Positions 11,947 through 25,078 of a stretch of 64,000 nt of DNA are shown here, one piece after another. Under the pieces are notes generated by a model that had not been told where the DNA came from, made no database searches, and saw nothing but the letters and a program-made list of their open reading frames with translations. The stretch covers positions 186,885 to 250,884 of the forward strand of contig NW_008708477.1 of NCBI RefSeq assembly GCF_000327385.1. Direction: 5' to 3'. The DNA comes from Lottia gigantea. Taxonomy: Eukaryota > Mollusca > Gastropoda > Lottiidae. The position numbers and the translations under genes were made by a program. The first letter of the stretch is position 1. Each line of letters starts with the position of its first letter.

Positions 11947-12648
11947 ATATATAATGGCTTGCTAAGATGAATAAATGTAAAGCTTCTGTTGACACATCTG
12001 CCTATTCCTGATCTATATGAAATAAGATATACATTTCTGTACTAAAGTCATGGTAGGTTCATTCAGGTACATGTAATAGGTTTAAAAGATGTGAGGCCAG
12101 CAGCAGATGGGCTGCACATGAATTGCATTAGAAGCAGGTTCAGCTAATGCTGAAATCAATGGACATCAGCCGATAACCAGCTGTTGATCAACTGATCAGA
12201 AATCAGCTGAGACATAAAACAGATCCAATGCAGTGTAGCTGTTCTTTAGTTTGTCATGTTTCAAATTAAGCTTCTGTCATTGGAACCACTCCAGAACTCA
12301 TTATGTTGTTTGAAAAGGACATAGTCTAAGTATATGTTTCAGTATGTGATACAGCTCAAGTTTAGCTAACTGTATCATATTTTTGAATTTAAATCAGGCA
12401 TCATGTTCTTATGCAATGTAACTAAAACCTTTTATGAAGCTTATACATCACTACAAGGACTTAATTTACAGTCGAACATAAATATAACATATTGGAGGAC
12501 TGTATCGGTTAAAGGAGGTAGAGTTCTAACAGCTGCTGGTAAAAATATATGCAGCTGCCAATGTTAATGCATAGCATACAGATGCTAAAAACACGAATCT
12601 AAATGATTTGTCTGAGATATTAGCTTTGAATTTTTCAACCCATTTTCT

Positions 12649-12860
12649 CCATGTCAGTGATGCAGGTCAGAGCTTACATGAAAAAAGCGTCTAGTCATTC
12701 TCATGGAAAAATAAATCTAGGCCGTGTGTGCTACAGACATTGTACGTTAAAGATCTCTCAACAAGTGGAAATCCAAAAAGAGTAGGCTAATGCTGCTGTC
12801 CTGGCAAATTTTGCCTCTTTGCACACTGCGTTGCGGTCTTCATTAGCTAACAATGTGCAG
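12649..12860 (+). mobile_element. DR-A dispersed SINE-like repeat, copy 1
   Basis: Shares with other copies the segments catgtcagtgatgcagg, acgttaaagatctctcaaca, agtggaaatccaaaaagagt, aggctaatgctgctg, tttgcacactgcgttg and tcttcattagct. The fullest copy at its 5' side in this window. Family length here about 200-230 bases; best copies end cgtaaaactccattcattca. Non-coding. Confidence 0.75.
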
Positions 12861-14951
12861 AACAGTTGGATATAATGATCCTTTCATTTTGATTGGACAA
12901 AGTGGGGAAAAAACCGGAGAATGTCAGTGACCGATTAAAAAACATCTAAGAAATGTCAGTAGGTCAATTGATGTAGTTATGATAAGTTAATGTCTAGAGT
13001 GAGTCATTGGTCATGTAATCATAGAGTGGGCTTATATAGTTCACTATCTATACATTTATTAAGTGTATGTAGAATGCCCCTTGTTTCACGCACAAAACAT
13101 AAAATAATAATATGTAATAAAGGAAAAAATAAATCACACTATTACGTGCAAACAAAGTATATAGTTGATACAATTAGATTTCGGGGAAGGGAGGGTTTGA
13201 TTCTCCCAAATGTACAGGCCTAGGGTGGAGCAGACACTTTATTTAGAAATTAGGATTAAGGGTCTTGATATTGGGTTTTCTTCTGTTCTTATTCTGATCT
13301 GAAATTAGAAAAAATAACTCGCCCGATGGGCGAGAAGTATAGTATCTGTTATGTACTGATTGTTGTTAGTTTACTATGAACAATATTATCATTTAAGTTC
13401 TTAATTTTTGAATATGCAACTATCATTTTCTGCTTATAGACATGGGGGAATTTCTCTTGAAGGCTCTTACAGTTGTCATGAACTATCTTGCTTGCTCGAT
13501 TGCTGGTTGTATTGTCCAGATTTTCCATGTTGATATTGCCTGCAAATTGTAGCTTTGTAACTTTTGACGCAAACAAATTATTTGTGTTTGAGCACTTCTT
13601 GTGTACCACTGTGCAGACTGCATAATACAGCCAATAGCTTCATGCATGTATAAAGTGTATTTCCACTTATTCTGAATAGAATACTCATACTTATGATACC
13701 TGTATTACTGAGCCAAATTATGCTGATATAGTAGATTGTAAGTCAAACTGCATTATAATCACCACAATTATACTAAGTTACTTGAAAAGGCTTCCTTTTT
13801 TCAGTAATAACTTGCATATTTTCTATATATTAAAATATAAATAATGTGTGATTTGCTTGAAAATGTGAACACTTGCCAATAAAATCTGCATAGCTTAAAA
13901 GGTGAACAACCTGAATCATGATTAAAGTAAAAGCTAGAACTTAATAGAGGAAATATGTTTCTTTCTCCTGACTTAAATATGCACAAATGTCTGTCTTAGT
14001 GCACGGTGCCAAATTTTGAGTTGTTTAGGAGCTGGAAGAATTGGTTTAAGACCAGCATGACATCAGGTCTAATATAAATAATGCCTTGTATATTCTCTGT
14101 GGAATGGAAGAATAATGGTGCCGAAAATTTTCACTGTTGATATTTTTCAGAAGCAACTTGCCAACTTCTCTTCAATCTATTTTAGAACTTGATGATTTTC
14201 TAATTAAGCCAAGAATGATCAAGGCAAAATTCTTCCAGTTTTTGTATACTCACTATAGTTACAGTGTTGAGGGATTATAGCATGTGCACTGTTCTCTGTT
14301 GTTTATGTTTTGAAAATTGATGAATTTCTGCTCTCTATATAGAAATGTCTATTCAAGTCAAAATTGCGAAAAACTATTTATTTTATGATGCTGTAGTTTT
14401 AAGCATACATAATAAGCTATTGAGACTCCTGACAGTAGGGGTAGAAATAGGGGGCAGATTGACCGGAAAGGGAGACAACCGTCGAGGCTGGAAGCGAACG
14501 TTAACTTGTCATCTATCAACCAAACAACTGAGGCTGAGTTCCTAATGTGGCAACTCTGAACAGGCGCCAAAGTTGCAACTCTCTCATGGAGCGAAGAAAT
14601 TTTCTGAAAAATTGAGTTGATTAGGTCATTCTGACACATATTTTGGAGCAAAAACGTACAAAAATCATAGTTTTTAATTCGTTAAAAATGGAGTGGGGGA
14701 GGGACAATTATGGGTGCAAACCAATTTTTAGGGGTTAGGGCAAATGCCCTCCACGTACCCCCTCACCCTGAACCGCCACTGGCGCCTCCACTGCTCTTTT
14801 GACCTAACCCAATTCTAAAAAATTTAGCTCTTATTTCCAAAGGGATAGTTGAAAATGACCTGAAGTCATCTTGGCATACATCATATATTTAAGCCAAATT
14901 TGAAAAGCAACTGACAAATTTTCTACATCCTTGGCATTTGTTTTATTTCAG
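12861..14951. other. Intergenic, nothing recognised
   Basis: A patch at 14440-14640 is less AT-rich and has frames open on both strands (66 and 97 codons) without a motif. tgaaccgccactgg at 14770 looks like an eroded transposon end but has no partner. Confidence 0.4.
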
Positions 14952-15030
14952 ACATACATCAAGAGTATTGAAGAAAGAAAACAGTTGAATTGCAAGAAAA
15001 TGAAATGCATTGTATTTCCATGCTATAAAG
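14952..15030 (+). other. Candidate internal exon (79 bp), gene unknown
   Basis: Preceded by a strong acceptor (tttgttttatttcag) and followed by a strong donor (aaag|gtaagtg). One of three frames is open across it: TYIKSIEERKQLNCKKMKCI then VFPCYK. No homology recognised. Could be a real exon of an unrecognised coding or non-coding transcript, or a chance pairing of sites, which AT-rich DNA produces often. Confidence 0.3.
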
Positions 15031-17107
15031 GTAAGTGTTTGTTTTATTTTTCTATTGTATTGATTGTTCTGCTTGACAGTAGAAGAGTGTAACCTGGAGT
15101 AGAACTAATGACATTGCCTTGACTGTGAAGTGAGAGCTTGAAGCTTAAAACCTAGAGAATATGTGTCATTTGACTTATCTTCTTCATAGTGAAGATTGGA
15201 ATTTTTGTTACAAGACAATGTATTAAGCCTATTTGACAGAATGGAGAGTAGAAGTGTTATGCAAGACTATGTTGCCAGCTTGGCAGATTGAAGCATGGCC
15301 TGTTTGCAACCAGCCCCATCGCCAGGAATGAATTGGTGTTGTGGCTCAGATTTTGTACCAACACACTGTAAGTGAATCAATCTCTGTTAAACTGATTTGA
15401 AGAAGATTTTGCTAGGGCTCACTTCTCACTTGGTGGGGCTTAGCCCCCAGTGGACCCCACCCTAATGACAGGGCTGCTTGCAACTAGACTGTTACTTTGT
15501 AGGATCAAAATTAAAGGTTCCCAGAAAGATATGATTTTCTGCAGGATCTTTTTTTTGATTTTTGATTTATTTTGCCTTATCCTTTAAGCCCAAATTGGCT
15601 AATGTTGAACATCAAAATCTCTGTTTATATAGGGTGTGTCTTTGATAGATCAAGAAAGTTCGAGTTTCATTATATCAGTAACAAAATTTACATTTAGATT
15701 CATAAGTAAGGGGAGGCAACACATTTTTAATTAAAATCAAACAATTCTTCAGACCACACTTAAATTTTAATACCTATGTCTGATATGTTACAATTTTTTT
15801 TTTAAAGACTTTGACTTATAAAATTGGAGTTATTTCCCTTCAATTGGATTTAATTTTTTTTATAAGGAAACCCATCATTAAATGTAATGAGAACAGGCCC
15901 GTAGCTAACGGATGAATGTCTTGTTGAGTCACAAAGTTAATGCTTCTCTTGAAAAATTTTGACTGAGGCAAAATTGAACAAAATGGTGATTTTAAATGAT
16001 TTGGTTTACCATTAAGACCAAATCAAAGATGAAAATAACTGATTTCAGAATAGTTGTTTTTGAACGTGACTGGTAGGTCTATTGTATCAAAATTAGTCAT
16101 ATTAACTAGTTGAATATACTATTAATAACTTATATTATTAGTAATAAAAGAATTTGCTGAATTTTTATGAGATTAGACAATCTAATTGTAGAAAGGGTGG
16201 AGATTCTTCAAACAATGATTTATCTATTTCTGCATGGTTTATATAGAAATTTTATGACCAATTCTGAAATTTTTTTGGCATCAAATTAATTTTCACACTA
16301 GATATATCTTGTGTTTTCTTTTCTTTATTTTTACTATCACTGATTCAGCACAATTTTTTTCTACCTGTGAAATACTAATAAATCTTTGCACATGCAGTTG
16401 AATGTCGTCATCTTGACTTTGCATGATCTGTCTTGAGTCAATAATGTACCATTAGCATTTTGCAAGATTCACCAAAGTAGCTTATATTTGATTGTAGACA
16501 AACTAAATTTCAGATTTTGATTCTGAAAAATGATATTGGTAGCAGGAATAAAGTCTATTGAGACAATTTTATGTCTTGAATAAATTAATTTGACAGGAAA
16601 AAATTTAAATAGTTTGATTGTAAATTAGTATCAAGGTGGCCAACATTAAGTCATAACTTTCATTTCATTAGCTAAGGGTATAGTTTTTCTATATTACTTA
16701 CAAGGAGAGCTGATATCCAGAAGAGTCATTTTGTAATCTGATCAGCTCACCTTTTTTTCAAACTCAGTCAAGCAGAACCATAGGATAAATTTCATTCACA
16801 TCTAGATTCTAGAAGGTTATTACAGAAAATTGGATAATTTCTTATGTTTGACTAAATGCAATATAGTATAATAAGCTCAGAGCATTACACAGAGCTGACG
16901 CAAATAAGAAAGCACATTTTATCAGTTTTTCCAGATGAATTCTTCTGATTGAAAACGTTCATTTTCAAATTCAGTTACTGGGTAAACTGAACCCAAAACA
17001 AGGCATCTGTATAACATGCTCTGCCAGTAGCACAAAATGCATCAGTTCTAAAAGACTGGACAACATTTCTTTGATAATTCATTTAATTTACACACCAGTT
17101 ACAACCA
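15031..17107. other. Intergenic, nothing recognised
   Basis: AT-rich sequence; includes ggagttatttccctt at 15826. No gene or clear repeat. Confidence 0.5.
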
Positions 17108-17185
17108 TAATATTCCGTCTTCATTAGCCCTCATGGTGCAGAAAAGTAGGACGTAAAACTCCATTCATTCATTCAACCATAATAT
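17108..17185 (+). mobile_element. DR-A 3' end fragment with ATTC tail
   Basis: attccgtcttcattagccct, catggtgcagaaaagtagga and cgtaaaactccattcattca: the 3' end of DR-A with its short tandem tail, as expected of a 5'-truncated retroposed copy. Confidence 0.65.
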
Positions 17186-17329
17186 TGTAGACTGTGTGAA
17201 TTCAATTATCAGATGGGTAAATATAGTCTTAAACCTTTAAGTTAGGGGATCTTTTTACATGCCTTAAAGCACGTAGAGCCTGTCATACTTCACTAACACA
17301 AACACGCAGCCCTTACTTTTGTTCAGTGA

Positions 17330-17715
17330 AAATAGGGAAATCCAAGCAAGTTTAGTGGCTTGGTGAGTTGATGTCCTATTGAATCTGGTTCCAGGGTTTA
17401 ATCGTGGCATAGGTTGAGGCATAGGTTTTTTGTGTCTGAAGTGCATCACTGAAAACTGGATAAGCCAAGCAAGTTTTGATAGCTTGGTAGCTAACCTGAT
17501 GGTCCAGGGATTAATCCCAGCATAGGTTGAGATATACTCTTCCTGTCTAATGTGCATCACTGAAAACTGGATTAGCCAAGCATGTGTTGATGGCTTGGGG
17601 AATAAGATGACAGCTTACTAATCTGAGAGTCCAGTGTTTAAGTCCAGGTTAAGCATAGGTTAAGATATACTCTTCCTGCCTGATGTGCATCACTGAAAAC
17701 TGGATAATCCAATCT
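17330..17715 (+). repeat. 110-130-bp tandem repeat, three diverged units
   Basis: Each unit ends gtgcatcactgaaaactgga (at 17441, 17552, 17685) and contains ccaagcaagt, a cttgg stretch, a ccaggg.ttaa stretch and gcataggtt. Intervals are 111 and 133 bases. The ccagggattaatccc part faintly resembles a tRNA B box; no tRNA fold was found. Confidence 0.85.
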
Positions 17716-18004
17716 AATTAGTATAGTTTCTTACAACAAGTGACAATTTTAACAGGTACGTTGTACATGCCCTTTAACCAGAAGTTGTACATGAATGGTT
17801 GATTGTTCACTACTTCAGAAAATAATTGCGCAAATTAATTTTTCAAGTTGCATATTAAGTAGGTAAAAAAAATTGTTGTATGGAGGGAAATGAGTAATAT
17901 GTGAAAAAAGACATGGAAACACTTATGCTAACAATAGCAATTTTAATGTAATTTGATATCTCATATATATTTTAATCTGACTCATTTCATAAATAGACAA
18001 AATA

Positions 18005-18325
18005 CTGTCTCTATATAACCGGGGTTTCAACTACGAGTTGTAAAGTAAAGCTCGTTTAGAGTCAGCTTTATTGTCGAACGCATTGCATTTACACGGAGTT
18101 TAACTGGTCTCCGAATAACTTTAGCCTTGATCACAAAGTTGCACATTATTGACAACTCATGATGTATAAGACTACGGTTTAGATCAGTAAGAAATGCAAT
18201 AGGCCGGAAAGACCAGTACTCCCCCTATTGCCGAAAAAGATAAAGCTGGCTTTTTGCTCTTCCACGGGTTAAATGAAAGCCTGCTTTAAGCTAGCTGTAA
18301 AAAGTGAGGTTTTCGGTTTCCAAAC
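18005..18325. other. CpG-containing block of unknown nature
   Basis: Distinct from its AT-rich surroundings, with inverted pieces gtcagcttta (18061) and ataaagctggc (18240). It may be a decayed non-autonomous DNA transposon, but no clear terminal repeats or second copy were found. Confidence 0.3.
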
Positions 18326-19368
18326 GGTTTAGCTGTTTTCAATGAATAAATCAAAGAATATGTAATAGAGTCAGAAGTTTGTTAAGAGATTAGTGAAAAT
18401 GGGTTTTATTTGGACAACTCTTTGAAAGATATTTAATAAATAAATAATGAACGTTTCTCATTTATCTGATTTCATATATTTAAATGAATTAAAGATAAAT
18501 CATATTTGAAAAGAGAAATATCTTATATTCTTTTCAATTATCTTAAATATTTTGAAGGCTTTTGTAATAGGCTTTGGCAGGTCAAGTTAGAATATATTTT
18601 GTCCATAGAGTTTAACAAATACATAGACTCTACATTGAAAAATATTTCAATTCAGAAAATTATGTTAAAGTATTTTGTAGAGTATTCTTTGAATGTCTGT
18701 CTGTTTTGAAGTAAAAAATTATGCTGCTAAATGCATATCATACTAATAAGATTTCTAAATAATTTCTGTGTCTGCAATTTTTTGTTTGTTTTTTTTTTGG
18801 TTCAAACAAACAACAATATTCACTAGATAGTAGACAAAATATCTAAACATTTGTCAGGGCAATATTCTTTTAAATACATTTTGAAATAACATTAATTTCT
18901 ATGTTTTCAAGATTTACTATGATTTTTAACTGTGGGGTGTGGCGACAATGTTGGCGTTCCGATAAATTAACAAGTTGTTTTTCTGGTGTCATTGTTTTGA
19001 CAAAATTATGATATCTGTAATGATGCGGGACTGTACAAGCAAAACTAAGTCTTAAAATATCTAAAACATGGAATGTTGGTGTCTTGCAGTCCCGCCACAA
19101 GTCTGAAGCAAAAACGTGAAGCATATCTCGATAAATATTTTCAATGTAATGCCATCTTGAGTATGAATTTTTAGTTCAAATAAACAGATCTTGTAACATG
19201 CTAGTATGATAATATGTGAATTTCGGTAATTGGAGTTATCTGGTATTTTTGTGTTTAAATTATGTCTTTGATGTATCTAGGGTCTTATGACATTAGAACA
19301 CTGCAGATTTTGAAGTTATTAATTTCCCTGCATGAAAGAGTTGAATTATGTATCTGTTTAAAAGATTT
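18326..19368. other. Intergenic, nothing recognised
   Basis: An 84-codon minus-strand frame (18870-19124) lies over a loose inverted pair (gcgggactgtac / cagtcccgcc, 19024 and 19088). No homology recognised. Confidence 0.45.
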
Positions 19369-19985
19369 ATGTTCATAATTTTAAGGCAATCTGAATAACA
19401 TGTATATATTAAATTTTGACACCTTATGCACTTTAGTATGTTCATAATTGTTATGATTTTAAGGCAATCTGAATTACTTGTTGATCTTAAATTTTGACAT
19501 CTCTCATGTGCTCTGGTATGTTCATAATTATTAGAATTTTAAGGCAATCTGAATTACTTGTTGATCTTAAATTTTGACACCTCTCATGTGTTCTAGTGTG
19601 TTCATAATTGTTAGAATTTTAAGGCAATCTGAATTACTTGTTGATCTTAAATTTTGACTCCTCTCGTGTGTTCTTGTATGTTCATAATTGTTAGAATTTT
19701 AAGGCAATCTGAATTACTTGTTGATCTTAAATTTTGACATCTCTCATGTGCTCTGGTATGTTCATAATTATTAGAATTTTAAGGCAATCTGAATTACTTG
19801 TTGATCTTAAATTTTGACTCCTCTCGTGTGTTCTAGTATGTTCATAATTGTTAGAATTTTAAGGCAATCTGAATTACTTGTTGATCTTATATTTTGACAC
19901 CTCTGATGCACTTTAGTATGTTCATAATTGTAAGCATTTTTAAGGCAATCTGAATAACATCTGAAATTATACCATCTATCATGTG
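19369..19985 (+). repeat. 80-bp tandem repeat, eight units
   Basis: aaggcaatctgaat recurs at 19383, 19461, 19541, 19621, 19701, 19781, 19861 and 19942 (steps of 78, 80, 80, 80, 80, 80, 81). The unit also carries tgttcataattgttag and cttgttgatcttaaattttg. The variant gacatctctcatgtgctctg occurs in two units 240 bases apart. Confidence 0.95.
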
Positions 19986-21875
19986 CTTTGGCATGAATTT
20001 GAAAGAATATGTCTATTTCAGGAATGCGTAATGAACTGGTTTGAATGTTGTGTGACGTTTTGTGGCATTTTGTGGCATATTTCATGCTGTAAAAGTTTCC
20101 ATTTGGTGGTTTTGATACTACTTTTGTTTAGTCTAAAGATAAGATAAAAACTAAACTTGTCAATGTCATATATGTATTACAGTATTTAGTAGAAGTATAA
20201 AATCTGATACAAGTTCCATAGGTATTGATATCAACTTACTGTAATAACTTTCTTATATTTATGATTCCGTCAAAATCTGATAAGATATGACACAAAGAAT
20301 GGCATAGTCATACATGTTCATGAAAATGGTTAAGCATAGAATGACAGACTTGCAGGTTGATATCATTTGTTAGCTACATCTTCTCATGTAACCCCATCTT
20401 CACAATGTCAAGTTATTTGGACCTTCAGTTTATACCTTGACTGACTCCAAAAGCTGCCTTGACATTATGGTTTAGATGTCAAGACCTCCTATAGGCTGTA
20501 TTTGCTACCGTACAATTCAATCCAATCACTGCATTTACAAACTTCTGAATGCATGAAAAGCAGCTATTATTGTGAAAATGCTGTAACACCTACACAAAAT
20601 ATGTTCATCAAGCATGATGTCCTGTCATTCCTTGCAAACACTTGACCGAAGTTTCATGTACATTTCTACTCCCATTCTTACGCCACCCCACACATCCCCC
20701 CCCCCCCCTGAAAAGGTAACTTTGTTTCACTATAGGTATTGTACTTGGGACTCATTCTGTTGATGAAACCTTTAACAGTTGTCTTATCTGGAAAGACAAC
20801 ATACATGTTTCAAGATGTTTTTGGTGCAAATATTGTTAATGTCTAAAGAAATTTTGTGCTACTAAAGTGTCTTTCATTTTTGAATGTCAGCTAGTTTTTG
20901 TGAGACTTATTCTTGTTTCTAGACTATTCTCTTTGAGTAGATTTTTTTTTAGATGCATCCTGATTCTACATAGATAGAGTCATGGCTGAAAACTTTTCAT
21001 CTTTTGAACCGCAGAAAAAAAAATTGATTTAGTATTTTGCTGCAGACGTAAAAAGTTGGTGGAAATTGACATGATCCATGAGATGAATAATCAAACTTGT
21101 TATTTTAATACAGACGGATTTAGCAAAAACATCAAATAAAGATAATACTAGCAGAAGATAAATTTATATTTGTTAAGATGACAGATAAGGCGGGAGCAGA
21201 CACAAATATGTCCGATTGGCAATTAGAACTTACTGATTAACTGGCTCCAATGGAAAAGAGTTGCTGAGTGAAAGGGAGACTTAATGCTTTAAACTGGTTA
21301 GAACGTGATGCAAGATCCAAGATAAAGTGTGTATATGTTATGTAATGATAGCCCCCACAATCTCAATACTAAATAAACATCGGCAAGACAAATTCTTGAT
21401 GCTTCTGAAAAGACTTGGTGCATTCTGGGAGGAGTAGAGAAAATTTAATACTTTGACATGTGAATTGTTTTTTCAACTTGAATCACAATCTACGATACAG
21501 TTATATTGATATCAATTCTTCTGCGTTAAGTATCATTGTAGTTTGTTGTTTTTTATGGTAAAATGTGATATCACACTTTATTCAGATCGATTAAACACGA
21601 TCATGTGTGGAAAAACAACTGATAAATCTTCCTCAGATTTCAACTTCCAAAGTTCTTCTTGGTACGGTACCAAGGTATCAATAAGTGCAGACATATTTGT
21701 GAGGTTAGAAGAATATGGCAGATATTTTTTTTCACCAAAGAGGATGCATTTTGCATAAACATTTACATTACTTTCCTAACCTTTCATTATCAGATTTTAC
21801 ATCCTAGAAGTATTTTATGATGAACTTCTCAGAATCTTTCTCCATTTTGACTTTTTCATACCTTTGGTTTCCAAG
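19986..21875. other. Intergenic, nothing recognised
   Basis: Unique AT-rich DNA apart from the poly(C) run. A 71-codon frame at 21543-21758 has no motif. Confidence 0.5.
20696..20708 (+). repeat. Poly(C) run of 13
   Basis: Thirteen consecutive C bases in an AT-rich region. Confidence 0.9.
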
Positions 21876-22995
21876 TTAAAGATGGGTTCCCTTATTTTCA
21901 TTTATAAAAATGAAAATGCTAATATAAATAGAAAGTAGAGGTGTTATAATAACTTGGAAAAATACCAGTTTGTCTCACATGTCCATAATTAATTCATAAT
22001 TAGCTAAATTAGAAGAGAATTACCAGCAGAATTCCAATGAGTGACTGATCAATAATGGTCAAAAAGTCTTTTTCACATACATATATGATTGGTTGAAACT
22101 CTTAATTCTATGCAATAAGAACATAATGATATGATTAAGATTAAATGATAATTCATAAGAGCTACAGGCCTGTGTTCTACTACTATACGTTCCATCATGT
22201 TATAAAGAGAATGATTTGACTTTGATGTACTTGCTTTAATATCATATGAATTAATACATATGTAGAAATTGAACTTTCATGTAACTTTAGAACAAGTTAG
22301 ATTGTTTACATTGTTTTTAGAGAAAAAAATTGGTGTTTAGATCATTGACACTTGAAAACTTCCGTTTCTTTGTCAAATTCCCAGACTTTGACTGCCATAT
22401 GTCAAATAAAATTAAGTACAGTACTAGCAAATTTGAGATGACCGTATTTTGTATATAACATCATATTCAAAGTTAATAACTACTACCTTTTAAGATATAG
22501 TAATTATTGTAAACACAGTTGGCTTCTAAAAAGTTTTCCACAAGTGACTGTATGTGTGACCTTATTCGCTTCAACACACTTAAACTCGTATTTCCACTTT
22601 CTTAAAAATTTTCCTTATACCGCCCAAATGGTGACGCAAAAGATTCTATATCTCAAAGATATACTGCTCAAAGGACTGATTAGATATTTGCTTATGGTTA
22701 CCATCAAGTTTATCTGGATAATGAATTTCTTAGATTTATTTAGTCTTTCAATTTAACTATGATAAGGCAGGTCAAATGCCTATAGTTTTGTGTGAAAACC
22801 ACAATCAGATGAGATTTTGTCAAAAAATTATTTGCATGGGGCTAGCTGTAGCTCTCCAAAAAAACATTGGTAAAATATTCTTTACTGTCTCACTTGGCCA
22901 CCTTCCAATAGATATCTGAAAATATCCCACAAAAATTTACTTTAACAAAAAAATGTTTTTGTGTAGGAGTCTAGAAAATGGAAACCCATCTTTAA
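21876..22995 (-). mobile_element. MITE-B, long copy (1.12 kb, TTAA-flanked)
   Basis: Left end TTAAAGATGGGTTCCCTTAT, right end, read inward, TTAAAGATGGGTTTCC. The first 270 bases align with the two short copies (40379-40753, 44658-44999) in reverse orientation, including accagtttgtctcacatgtc and gcaataagaacataatgata. From about 22150 to 22970 there are some 800 bases not present in the short copies. No transposase frame is recognised in them (one 70-codon frame at 22544-22756 has no motif). It is either a longer family form or a short copy enlarged by an insertion. Confidence 0.75.
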
Positions 22996-25044
22996 TGACT
23001 GCGTGTACTCTGAAAAGTGGGTAACTGTTTCATCTATTATTGACATTGTGGCATTATGTTAACGATATTTATGTGATTGAGGGCAGGTAACCAGGGAAAA
23101 TTGAGCTCAAGTTGCAGCCCATTTTCTTTATTATCAGACACACCGCATTTGGCAAAACAGGTTTTCCCTTGAAATTAAATGAATCAGAAATTGGATATAC
23201 CCTTATGTAAGTTGTTAGATGCAAATTTTAACAAAAAAATGAATTCATAGTTTTTTCTGTAAGAAAACTATACAATACATGAATGAACATGAATCATTTG
23301 TGTTGAGATTAGACGATTTCATTCATGAAAAATAATTTATGAATGGCTCGAGTAGGGATTTTGAGTAGTCAACATAAGTACCATAAAAAATTGAAAAGCA
23401 GATTAGAGATTATAATCATGTAACAGACGTCAATTTCCTTACTCTCAAATCCAAATGGTTTTTCATTCTTTCATGCCTTAAAACCTCAGATTTTTTAACT
23501 CAGACTTAACCTTGTTTAAATGCTGTTTTCAACTCAACGCGTTTATCATTTGAAATATTTAAGCGCGATTGATTTCCCACCTTCAAAGTCAACAAAATGT
23601 GGCCGTGTTTTCTATTTAAGTTTTGACAGTGCTTGTATAAACTGTTAGGGAGTTTGCTTGAACAATTAAACATGTATTTGTTTTTCCTTTGTCTTAGACA
23701 TTCCACAAAGACTTGTCAACATCTGAGACTACAACACAAGGACTTTAGAGGTATTTGATTGGGTCGTGGTATAAGGCCAGCAACTTTCGCCCTCAATCCT
23801 ATAAGTTTGAGGCTTATCCCTGTGCTGCATCATGGTCATAAGTTTAAACTCTTAAGTAAGCACATTATGTGAAAAAATAATTATTAGATCAAATAGTTTT
23901 GGAGTTTAACATCACTGTATGCTGTGTGCTAAGCTGATCAAAGATATCTGTGCATACTGGAGTACAATTCGAAAAGTATATGCAAGCAATAGGCCTATAG
24001 TACATGGCAAGTTCCTAAACAGACCCGTAACCAGACTGGATTGTTTGGTGGGGTATGAAGTATATCCAAAGAGGCAATGGATTTGGGAATTTTTTTTGCC
24101 CTCCCACCCGTCTCGAAAATAATTTTGATGCAGACACTTGATCATGAGTAGATATGACTCACTGGTAAAATCTATATTTTAAAAGAAATGTGTGGGGAAT
24201 TCATTCTTTAAACTTATCATATGTCATCATATATATATTTATATGAAAGTTATCATAATAACATAAAGACATTTATAAACAAACAAAAAGTAATTGAGTT
24301 TTCAATGGCGACCATTTTACAGTCAAAAAACCACGCAGTATATCACAGATTACAAACCATTCATTGACTAATTGTAACCAAGCATATCTTGCCGCAAGGG
24401 CAGATAACTCTAGTCTTATCAAAGATATTGGTGTTATTTTAGAGCTATAAATTACATGGTGTTTACATTTTCTTTGCACTTCGACACATTAAGACTACCT
24501 TCCCTCAGTTTCATATCTTCTGCAATGATAATCAATGTAAACAATTGAAGCGCCATTCAGCTGGTTTCACCAGCCTCTGTCTGGCCTAGAAAGACATATT
24601 GTTAATTTATTGATAAGATTTTAATGAAAATATCAGGAAAAGATTCACACCTTTTCTGGATTTTAAGTTTACAATTTTGAATTTGTAATTTCTATACCTC
24701 CAATACTCTTAAAGGAACTCCCTCCAACCAACTACAAAACATATCGCGAACTTTGTCAAGATAAATGAACATATATACTAATTATCATTTAGTTTTCTCA
24801 TATTTTATTTCAAGTCCATTTTTCTGTCTATAAATCCTGATAATTCTAATTGGGTGGTACATTTATGTTCAATTGCAGGAGAAGCAGACGTCAGAATTTA
24901 ATCTTGATAAATGATATGTATGGCTGACATTGGCCTCTATCAGTTGCAAAAGCAAATACTTATAGACAACAATATTTCTATTGCTTTTCAATTAGTTTCA
25001 AATTTTGTATTGCATTTTGATTTTTTTTTTTTTTAATTTTTCAG
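22996..25044. other. Intergenic, nothing recognised
   Basis: Holds the motif aagggcagataactct at 24396 and frames open on both strands at 23912-24145 without homology. Confidence 0.5.
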
Positions 25045-25078
25045 AATTATTGGCTAGAAGTCTTAAAAATCCATAATG
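25045..25078 (+). other. Candidate micro-exon (34 bp)
   Basis: A long T tract and aatttttcag precede it and g|gtgagtt follows. Too short to judge coding potential. Confidence 0.2.

Noticed and set aside
17370-17530. tRNA B-box-like ccagggattaatccc
   Set aside because: No cloverleaf or A box at the right distance; part of a 110-130-bp tandem repeat.
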